12,221 nucleotides of DNA from Pseudomonadota bacterium (GTDB lineage Bacteria; Pseudomonadota; Alphaproteobacteria; Ferrovibrionales; Ferrovibrionaceae). The notes under the pieces were generated by a model, which had not been told where the DNA came from, did no database searches, and was given only the letters and a program-made list of their open reading frames with translations. Location of the stretch: assembly GCA_023433835.1 (NCBI GenBank), contig JAEYTW010000119.1, positions 1-12,221 of the forward strand. The letters are read 5' to 3'. Shown here piece by piece: positions 7,413 through 12,221 of the stretch (position 1 is the stretch's first letter; every line of letters starts with the position of its first letter). A program made the position numbers and the translations under genes.

Positions 7413-8207
7413 TCAGAGGGCATTGACCGCCGAGATCAGCGGTTGCGGCGAGACGATCAGCGTGCCGACGAACGGCTGGTCATGAGCCAGCAGCACCCAG
7501 AAGGCGCTGCCGATCAGGATCGCCAGCAGGCTGAGGGTGAGCGCCTCGGTCCGCTTGTTCTCGACATGCACCATCGCCACCGCGCTGGCGACGATGATCG
7601 CCGACAGGATCAGCGTGATCCAGACGACGATGGAGATTTCCTGGTCGGCGATGGCGAGCCGGCGGGTCCGCGACTGCTCGATCTTGCCGATCTCGGACAC
7701 CAGCTGGCCGCGCAGGAAGGCGTCGTTGCCCTCCGCCGGCTTCAGCGACAGCACCCATTCCATCGCCTCGCGCAATTCGGGTACCGCGAAGGGCAGCTCT
7801 CCCGCCTCGTCGAGATTGGGCCATTCGCGGGTCACCACGACCTGGACATAGTCGCGCAGCAGGACTTCGAGTTCGTTGCGGTCGGGCACCGACAGATGGC
7901 GGGACAGCATAATCGACTGCTCGATGGCCCGCGCCTCCTGCATGACGATATGCTGGGCGTCGCTGCGGTCGCGCCAGATCGAGTTGATCAACAACGCGGT
8001 GTAGAGCGCGAACGACGCCATCAGCGTGCCCAGCAGATTCTGCGAAATGCGGCGATAGGCATCAAGCCGGGGCCCTCGCGCACGCAACGCGACGACGACG
8101 CCGATCAGCGCCATGACCGTAAACCAGAAGACGTAGACCACGATGGCCATCGTGATCAGGTCAAGCTTGTGCAGCCAGTCGATCACATGCTCGATCGCCT
8201 CGAGCAT
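7413..8207 (-). CDS. DUF4239 (bestrophin-like domain) membrane protein
   Basis: The 264-residue protein has four membrane segments, in pairs near each end (about 16-41, 57-78, 191-213 and 223-241), around a central soluble helical part. The region RLAIADQEISIVVW (183-196) and the C-terminal DQPFVGTLIVSPQPL (243-257) match the DUF4239 family, whose members have been compared with bestrophin anion channels; transport activity is unproven. The ATG at 8207 overlaps the upstream stop by 1 nt (TGATG) and has GAGG 9-10 nt upstream; a TTG one codon earlier is a less likely start. Coupled to DUF502 and followed 9 nt later by mtgA. Confidence 0.8.
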   Translation of the reverse strand: MLEAIEHVIDWLHKLDLITMAIVVYVFWFTVMALIGVVVALRARGPRLDAYRRISQNLLGTLMASFALYTALLINSIWRDRSDAQHIVMQEARAIEQSIMLSRHLSVPDRNELEVLLRDYVQVVVTREWPNLDEAGELPFAVPELREAMEWVLSLKPAEGNDAFLRGQLVSEIGKIEQSRTRRLAIADQEISIVVWITLILSAIIVASAVAMVHVENKRTEALTLSLLAILIGSAFWVLLAHDQPFVGTLIVSPQPLISAVNAL

Positions 8208-8893
8208 CAAGCCGCCTCGCTGGGCGTCTTACGGTCGATCTGGCCCACCGCGGCCACCTCGTCCGGGGCCTGGACCACGCCGGTCGAGATCACGACCTTC
8301 ATGCCCTCCTCGACCGTCATCTTCAGCGGAATGACGTCGGCCCGTCGCACATAGATCAGGTACCCGCCGGTCGGGTTCGGCGTCGTCGGCACGTAGACGC
8401 CGATCAGATCGTCTCCGCCGACGGCGCGGCCGACCTCGCCCGTCTGCTCGGTGGTCACGAACGCGATCGCCCAGGATCCCTCGCGCGGGAACGGCACCAG
8501 CACGACCTGGCGATAGCTCGACCCCGTTTGGGACAGGAGCGTCTCGAACAGCTGCTTCAGCGCGCCGTATATACCGCGGACAAGCGGCATGCGGGCGACG
8601 AGCCGTTCGCCGATGCCGATCACGCTCCGCCCGAGAAAGTTGGTCGCCAGGAAACCGATCAGGGTCAGCGAGACCAGCGCGATGATGAGCCCGAGACCCG
8701 GGATCTGGAACGGCAGGTAGGTCGACGGCTTCAATTCCGGGGGAAGGAGCGAATCGACGTTGCGATCGACCGCCTCGACGAAATAGATCGTCAGATACAC
8801 GGTGATGGCCAGCGGCGCCGTCACGACGATGCCGGCCAGGAACCAGTTGCGCAGCCGGGCAAGCGGCCCGCGCTGCAGTGTCTTCTCGGTCAT
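8207..8893 (-). CDS. DUF502 family inner-membrane protein
   Basis: The 228-residue protein has two membrane segments (about 17-39 and 66-87), the family motif 'MPLVRGIYGALKQLFETL' (102-119) and a beta-rich C-terminal part with VYVPTTPNPTGGYL (166-179) and VIPLKMTVEEGMK (187-199). These are the conserved blocks of DUF502, a family without an established biochemical function in bacteria. The ATG at 8893 follows the dehalogenase stop by 6 nt and has no clear Shine-Dalgarno, so it is probably translated by coupling. Its stop overlaps the DUF4239 start. Confidence 0.88.
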   Translation of the reverse strand: MTEKTLQRGPLARLRNWFLAGIVVTAPLAITVYLTIYFVEAVDRNVDSLLPPELKPSTYLPFQIPGLGLIIALVSLTLIGFLATNFLGRSVIGIGERLVARMPLVRGIYGALKQLFETLLSQTGSSYRQVVLVPFPREGSWAIAFVTTEQTGEVGRAVGGDDLIGVYVPTTPNPTGGYLIYVRRADVIPLKMTVEEGMKVVISTGVVQAPDEVAAVGQIDRKTPSEAA

Positions 8894-8899
8894 CGTCGG

Positions 8900-9775
8900 T
8901 CAGCCGCCCGCAAAGAAACGCATGAATTCGTCCAACACCATCCGCGGCTGCTCTTCCGGCAGATAATGCCCGCAAGGCAGTGCCCGACCCGCAACGTCGA
9001 CGGCCTTTTCGCGCCAGGTGGCCAGCACGTCGAACTCGCCGTGCATCCGCCCCTTCTCGCCCCACAGCACCAGCAGCGGACAGCGCACCCGCGCGTCGCG
9101 ATCCGCCCGGTCGTGATCGAGATCGATGCTGGCCGCCGCCCGGTAGTCCTCGCAGGCGGCGTGGACGACCTCGGGCCTGCGCCAGGCATCCAGATAGCTC
9201 GCCATCGCTTCCGGCGCGAACCGATCGAAACCCGAACCCCAGGAGCCGAGCTTCTGGTGCATGTAATAGTCGGGATTGCCGCCGATCAGCCGCTCGGGCA
9301 GATCGAAGGGCTGGGCCAGAAACAGCCAATGGTAGTAGTCGAGCGCCCGTTTCGCCGTCACCTGTTCGAACCAGGTGAGGGTCGGAATGATGTCGAGCAA
9401 CGCGGCCCCGGTTACCCGGTCGGGGTGGTCGAGGCACAGGCGATGGGTCACCCGGCCGCCGCGGTCGTGACCGGCCACGGCGAAACGATCGAAGCCAAGC
9501 TTGCCCATCACCGCGGCCATGTCGCGCGCCATGGCCCGTTTGGAATGCGCGGAATGATCGGGCGTCGAAGCCGGCTTGCCCGAGCGGCCGTAGCCTCGCA
9601 GATCCGCGGCGATCACGGTGAACTGCCGGGCCAGTTCGGGCGCGACCAGATGCCAGATCGCGTGGGTCTGCGGAAAACCATGCAACAACAGCAACGGCGG
9701 CCCCTCGCCGCCTCGCCGGATGAAGATCTCGGTCTCGCCTGTGTCGACCGAGAGGTCGCTGAAGCCCTCGAACAT
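8900..9775 (-). CDS. Alpha/beta hydrolase, probable haloacetate (fluoroacetate) dehalogenase
   Basis: The 291-residue protein carries LLLLHGFPQTHAIWH (28-42, oxyanion region), ADLRGYGRSGKP (57-68) and GHDRGGR (102-108). As I remember fluoroacetate dehalogenase RPA1163, the nucleophile Asp is at 110, carboxylate-binding Args at 111 and 114, acid Asp at 134, halide-binding His-Trp at 155-156 and base His at 280. Here D104, R105, R108, D128 and H149-W150 keep exactly the same spacing, and H270 (GHYLPEEQP) and probably Y211 fit the rest. Reaction expected: haloacetate + water to glycolate + halide, in the cytoplasm; epoxide or ester hydrolysis remains possible. I chose ATG 9775 (MFEGF) over 9826 because homologues start there and GGGAGG lies 7 nt upstream. 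First gene of the minus-strand operon, divergent from the SDR gene. Confidence 0.85.
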   Translation of the reverse strand: MFEGFSDLSVDTGETEIFIRRGGEGPPLLLLHGFPQTHAIWHLVAPELARQFTVIAADLRGYGRSGKPASTPDHSAHSKRAMARDMAAVMGKLGFDRFAVAGHDRGGRVTHRLCLDHPDRVTGAALLDIIPTLTWFEQVTAKRALDYYHWLFLAQPFDLPERLIGGNPDYYMHQKLGSWGSGFDRFAPEAMASYLDAWRRPEVVHAACEDYRAAASIDLDHDRADRDARVRCPLLVLWGEKGRMHGEFDVLATWREKAVDVAGRALPCGHYLPEEQPRMVLDEFMRFFAGG

Positions 9776-9778
9776 CGG

Positions 9779-9800
9779 GTGCCCTCCCGTTGGCGGGCAC
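9779..9800 (-). promoter_or_regulatory. Inverted repeat around the RBS of the dehalogenase gene
   Basis: GTGCCC (9779-9784) and GGGCAC (9795-9800) are perfect 6-bp arms with a 10-nt loop. In minus-strand RNA the Shine-Dalgarno GGGAGG (9783-9788) lies across the loop and one arm, 7 nt before AUG. A shorter competing stem (CCCG/CGGG, 9786-9797) is possible, so its relevance is uncertain. Confidence 0.35.
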
Positions 9801-9826
9801 TCTATCGGCAAGCCGGTGTAAGGCAA
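9799..9826 (-). promoter_or_regulatory. Weak candidate promoter for the dehalogenase operon
   Basis: On the minus strand TTGCCT (9821-9826) and TAGAGT (9799-9804) are 16 nt apart, each matching 4 of 6 consensus bases. It would give a short leader of about 20 nt and would cut into the inverted repeat at 9779-9800. Confidence 0.25.
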
Positions 9827-9860
9827 ACCGCTTTCGCATGGCGGGCCGGTAGACCGCCGG

Positions 9861-9866
9861 TATACT
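9861..9866 (+). promoter_or_regulatory. Candidate -10 box of the SDR gene
   Basis: TATACT matches 5 of 6 bases of the -10 consensus and is placed about 30 nt before the ribosome site. No good -35 box is seen at 16-18 nt spacing (9838-9843 is ATGGCG), so an activator may be needed; the short palindrome ACCGCCGGT (9853-9861) overlaps it. Confidence 0.35.
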
Positions 9867-9893
9867 CCCCCTCCTCTGGGATAGAGTCGGAAT

Positions 9894-9898
9894 GAGGA
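9894..9898 (+). promoter_or_regulatory. Ribosome binding site that fixes the SDR start
   Basis: GAGGA ends 8 nt before the ATG at 9907. The alternative ATG at 9892 overlaps this site and has no comparable sequence upstream, so 9907 is the likelier start. Confidence 0.6.
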
Positions 9899-9906
9899 AT
9901 ACGGAT

Positions 9907-10665
9907 ATGCGTCTGAGCAACAAGGTCGCCATCGTCACCGGCGGCGGGTCGGGTTTCGGCGAGGGCATCGCCTTGCGCTTCGCCGAGGAAGGCGCGGCAG
10001 TCGTCATCGCCGACCTCAACCTCGCGGCGGCCGAGCGGGTGGCGGGCGATATCGCCAAGGCCGGCGGCAAGGCGATCGGGGTCAAGGCCGACGTGACGGT
10101 CGACGCCGAGGTGGCCGGCATGGTCGCCGCCGCGGTCAAGGCTTATGGCGGGCTCGACATCCTGGTCAACAATGCCGGCATGCCGCAGTTGAACGGCTCG
10201 CTCCTCGACACGGACGAAGCGACCTTCGACAAGCTGTTCGCCGTCAACGTCAAGAGCATCTATCTCGGCGCCAGACACGCCATTCCGGAGATGCGCAAGC
10301 GCGGGGGCGGCGCCATCATCAACAATGCCTCGACCGCCGGCCTGCGGCCGCGGCCGGGCCTGGTCTGGTACAACGGCTCGAAGGGCGCGGCGATCACCCT
10401 GACCAAGGCGATGGCTGTCGAACTGGCGCCGGAGCAGATCCGCGTCAATGCGCTGGCGCCGGTTGCAGGCACCACGCCGATGCTGAAGGTCTTCATGGGC
10501 GGCGAGGAAACGCCCGAGCAGCACCAGCGCTTCGTCTCGTCGATCCCGATCGGCCGGCTGTCGACGCCGCGTGACATCGCCAACGCCGCGCTCTACCTGG
10601 CATCGGACGAAGCGTCGTTCATCACCGGCGTCATCATGGAAGTCGATGGCGGCCGCTGCATCTGA
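9907..10665 (+). CDS. Short-chain dehydrogenase/reductase (classical SDR, probably NAD-linked)
   Basis: The 252-residue protein shows the full classical SDR set: cofactor motif TGGGSGFG (11-18), Asp36 at the end of the second strand (prefers NAD over NADP), DV (62-63), NNAG (88-91), N114, catalytic S142, Y155 and K159 (YNGSK), and the C-terminal VDGG. After Lys159 the segment reads NALAPVAGTTPML (181-193) in place of the usual 'PG' turn. It belongs to the broad 3-oxoacyl-ACP-reductase/glucose-dehydrogenase-like group and oxidises or reduces an alcohol/ketone, but the substrate cannot be read from sequence. It is cytoplasmic, transcribed alone, divergent from the dehalogenase operon, and ends in a strong terminator. 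Confidence 0.9.
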   Translation: MRLSNKVAIVTGGGSGFGEGIALRFAEEGAAVVIADLNLAAAERVAGDIAKAGGKAIGVKADVTVDAEVAGMVAAAVKAYGGLDILVNNAGMPQLNGSLLDTDEATFDKLFAVNVKSIYLGARHAIPEMRKRGGGAIINNASTAGLRPRPGLVWYNGSKGAAITLTKAMAVELAPEQIRVNALAPVAGTTPMLKVFMGGEETPEQHQRFVSSIPIGRLSTPRDIANAALYLASDEASFITGVIMEVDGGRCI

Positions 10666-10677
10666 GCGGCACCGAGA

Positions 10678-10701
10678 GGGGGGCTGAACGCCCCCCTTTT
10701 T
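10678..10701 (+). terminator. Intrinsic terminator of the SDR gene
   Basis: GGGGGGC (10678-10684), loop TGAAC, GCCCCCC (10690-10696), then TTTTT (10697-10701), 12 nt after the SDR stop. The opposite strand lacks a T-run after the stem, so it probably acts only on plus-strand transcripts. Confidence 0.92.
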
Positions 10702-10726
10702 AGTTCAGGCCTTTTTAGTTCAGGCC
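10697..10726 (+). repeat. Exact tandem duplication of 15 bp
   Basis: TTTTTAGTTCAGGCC occurs twice head to tail (10697-10711 and 10712-10726). The unit holds the terminator T-run and, on the minus strand, the TGA stop of the DUF2336 gene, so a second in-frame TGA lies 15 nt beyond the first. Confidence 0.9.
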
Positions 10727-11847
10727 GCTTGCGAACGGGCCGAAGCGGATCCGGAAAGCTTGCGGATCAGCCAATCGATGTCATCGCCTTCCATGATCGT
10801 GTCGAAGGCGGTCAGCGTGCGTTCGATCACGCTCTCGACGAAGCGCTGCCGGTCGCCGGGCAGGCCGTTGTACTGGGTCTCGCGCACCACATCGATGGCG
10901 ATGCGGACCATGTCGAACAATTCGTTCGGCAGGCTGCAGCGATCGTAGAGGGTCTTCAGGCCGATGCGGCCTGGGTCATTGATCAGGCGATGGGCGTTCT
11001 GCACGGGGATGCCCGCCAACACCGCCATCGCATGTTCAAAGAAATCGATGTCGCCGGTGCAGAGGGCCCGCAGGATCAGTGTCGGCGTCAGGCGGCCGTT
11101 GGCCTTCAGGTCGCGGACCAGGGCGGCAAGGTCGACGGATTCGTTCTCGGCCATCAGGCCGACGAGCGCCTTCTCGCGGCTCTGCAGCAGCAGGTCTGCC
11201 GCGAGATCGGCCGGCATCTCGTGGTGGGTAACGAGATGCTCGCGGATCTTGTCGGAGACGACTGCGACCAGTCGCTCGGTGATGGTGATCGGCAGCTTGG
11301 CGCGCAGGGCAAGGTTGTCGGCGACCTTCTGGCTGCCCTCGAACCGGCTGAGGGCCTTTTCCATCTGGCCCTCGTCGACCTGGGCGCCATCGTTCTTCAT
11401 CAGGGTCGAGACGGCATCCTCGGACCCCTTTTCGACCAGCACGCCGGCCACCGTTGCCGGTACCTCGCGACGCGAAGCGATCGCGGTCTGATGGGCCGAT
11501 GAACCGGCCGAGACGATCTCGATCAGGTCGGATTCCGACAGCACGGTCGAGGAAGCCAGCATCGGCGCCGCCACCTCGGCCACATCCTTGGCCAGCTTCA
11601 GCGCCAGTTCATGCGGAATGTCGGGGCTGTCCTTCAGGTTCTCGGACAGCGCCTGACGGACGCGGACGACGGCATCGTGGGCGAAGGCGGCGATGATGTC
11701 GCGGGCAAGCTGACGCTCGCTGTCAGTCAGCTGGGCATCAGAGAAAGCATGCGCGACCTTGGTGGCTGCGTCCGCACGCGAATCCGGCGAGGGATCGCGC
11801 ATCAAGCGTTCGACGTCGGCCTTGCTGAGTTGCATCGTCTCCGTCAT
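10720..11847 (-). CDS. DUF2336 domain-containing protein
   Basis: The 375-residue soluble protein is almost entirely helical, with HEAT-like repeating units such as QLARDIIAAFAHDAVVRVRQ and EKALVGLMAENESVDLAALV. It opens with LSKADVERLMRDPSPDSRA, typical of the DUF2336 family, common in Alphaproteobacteria; no activity is established, and HEAT-like folds usually bind other proteins. No membrane segment or signal peptide is seen. I prefer the ATG at 11847; a GTG at 11895 and an ATG at 11835 (GGAG very close upstream) are alternatives, and none has an ideal ribosome site. It converges on the SDR gene with only 18 nt between the SDR terminator and its stop. Confidence 0.8.
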   Translation of the reverse strand: MTETMQLSKADVERLMRDPSPDSRADAATKVAHAFSDAQLTDSERQLARDIIAAFAHDAVVRVRQALSENLKDSPDIPHELALKLAKDVAEVAAPMLASSTVLSESDLIEIVSAGSSAHQTAIASRREVPATVAGVLVEKGSEDAVSTLMKNDGAQVDEGQMEKALSRFEGSQKVADNLALRAKLPITITERLVAVVSDKIREHLVTHHEMPADLAADLLLQSREKALVGLMAENESVDLAALVRDLKANGRLTPTLILRALCTGDIDFFEHAMAVLAGIPVQNAHRLINDPGRIGLKTLYDRCSLPNELFDMVRIAIDVVRETQYNGLPGDRQRFVESVIERTLTAFDTIMEGDDIDWLIRKLSGSASARSQAA

Positions 11848-11938
11848 GGTCGGATCACGCCCTGCTGATACATCGCGTTTCGCCGAACGTTGCACGCCCA
11901 GCCCCGGTCGCCACTAACAATATGCGACGCGCCGATGG

Positions 11939-11954
11939 GATTCGTGAACGAATC
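11939..11954. promoter_or_regulatory. Perfect 16-bp inverted repeat, candidate operator
   Basis: GATTCGT-GA-ACGAATC has 7-bp arms and a 2-nt centre. It lies 92 nt before the DUF2336 ATG and 135 nt before the secreted-protein ATG, in the gap between these divergent genes. The short spacer suits a dimeric repressor better than an RNA hairpin. The factor is unknown. Confidence 0.5.
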
Positions 11955-11955
11955 G

Positions 11956-11997
11956 CTACACGGCCGGTTCCCATACCGACGGCTGGTAGAATGACAT
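11956..11997 (-). CDS. Possible 13-codon leader ORF upstream of the DUF2336 gene
   Basis: ATG at 11997 opens MSFYQPSVWEPAV and ends at TAG (11956-11958). GAGG lies 7 nt before the ATG, and the palindrome 11939-11954 starts 1 nt after the stop. The peptide is rich in aromatic residues and Pro. No homologue is known to me and chance is a fair explanation. Confidence 0.15.
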   Translation of the reverse strand: MSFYQPSVWEPAV

Positions 11998-12088
11998 GCT
12001 GGCGCCTCGCACGCTACAGCACAATTCGGGGTTGGTATGCCGCGGGTTTCCCCTTGCCCCGCCCCGCCTGCGGCGCGATGTTCTGATC

Positions 12089-12221
12089 ATGTTCACCCGA
12101 GCGACCGTACTGATCCTGGCCGCCGCCCTGGCATTGCCCGCCCAGGCGCAGCAGGCCACCAAGGCACCGACAGCGACCACGCCGCCCGCCGCCGCGCCCG
12201 CGGCACCCGCCGCCCCCGATC
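12089..12221 (+). CDS. Secreted or periplasmic protein, N-terminal part only
   Basis: Only 44 codons are visible before the window ends. MFTRATVLILAAALALPAQA is a good Sec signal peptide: Arg at position 4, a hydrophobic core (6-16) and an Ala-x-Ala site ending at A20. The following QQATKAPTATTPPAAA is a Pro/Ala/Thr-rich linker, common in exported proteins of Alphaproteobacteria. An ATG at 12078 is followed almost at once by TGA, so 12089 is the first usable ATG; no strong ribosome site is seen. TAGAAT (11987-11992) could be a distant -10 box but lacks a good -35. The function lies in the missing part. Confidence 0.6.
   Translation, partial: MFTRATVLILAAALALPAQAQQATKAPTATTPPAAAPAAPAAPD

Noticed and set aside
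5748..8354. 868-codon plus-strand ORF opposite ybaL, mtgA and DUF4239
   Set aside because: It crosses several real genes and their gaps, and its product is Arg/Gln/Asp/His-rich low-complexity sequence without a motif.
8528..9895. 455-codon plus-strand ORF opposite DUF502 and the dehalogenase
   Set aside because: Antisense shadow of two well-supported genes; no motif or ribosome site.
8229..10139. 636-codon minus-strand ORF in another frame over the dehalogenase and DUF502 genes
   Set aside because: It overlaps two recognised proteins and the SDR start, and its Arg-rich product has no recognisable domain.
11956..12180. 74-codon minus-strand ORF opposite the secreted-protein start
   Set aside because: Most of it is the reverse of the signal-peptide and linker coding; only its last 13 codons have a separate ATG with a spaced GAGG, which is listed as a weak candidate.

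Overview
The window is high-GC DNA (about 65-70 % in the core genes) with gene types common in Alphaproteobacteria: a DUF2336 protein, tightly packed codirectional membrane genes, a YbaL/Kef-type transporter and a stand-alone MtgA. A Rhodospirillales-like host is my inference; no rRNA or ribosomal protein is present to confirm it.

Layout. (1) Positions 2-2335 (+) are the 3' part of a phage-type tail fibre gene that enters from the left edge. It has an Ala-rich stalk, two related Gly-rich repeat modules separated and followed by copies of the tail-fibre motif 'NSxxxATTxFV', and an AT-rich C-terminal domain. An intrinsic terminator follows at 2423-2459. (2) A sigma70-type promoter (2506-2534) and tRNA-Cys(GCA) (2556-2629) come next, so 2336-2555 is a candidate prophage/host boundary. 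(3) From 9775 down to 2655 six minus-strand genes run in one direction: a haloacetate-dehalogenase-type alpha/beta hydrolase, a DUF502 membrane protein, a DUF4239 (bestrophin-like) membrane protein, mtgA, ybaL and a DMSO-reductase-family molybdenum enzyme. The first four are almost contiguous (gaps of 6 nt, a 1-nt overlap, 9 nt) and look like one operon. ybaL and the Mo enzyme follow after gaps of 84 and 72 nt that contain hairpins. (4) A classical SDR dehydrogenase (9907-10665, +) is divergent from the operon and ends in a strong terminator. (5) A DUF2336 protein (11847-10720, -) converges on the SDR. (6) At the right edge the first 44 codons of a secreted or periplasmic protein start at 12089 (+).

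How they may work together. DUF502, DUF4239, MtgA and YbaL all act at the inner membrane or cell wall, so the central operon looks like envelope housekeeping with a dehalogenase at its head. The most distinctive signals outside known genes are hairpins that enclose the Shine-Dalgarno sequence of the molybdoenzyme (9-bp perfect stem ending 1 nt before AUG) and, more weakly, of the dehalogenase; a 16-bp palindrome upstream of the DUF2336 gene next to a possible 13-codon leader ORF; and the modular, probably horizontally reshuffled tail fibre. I see no CRISPR array, transposase, integrase or known defence system.
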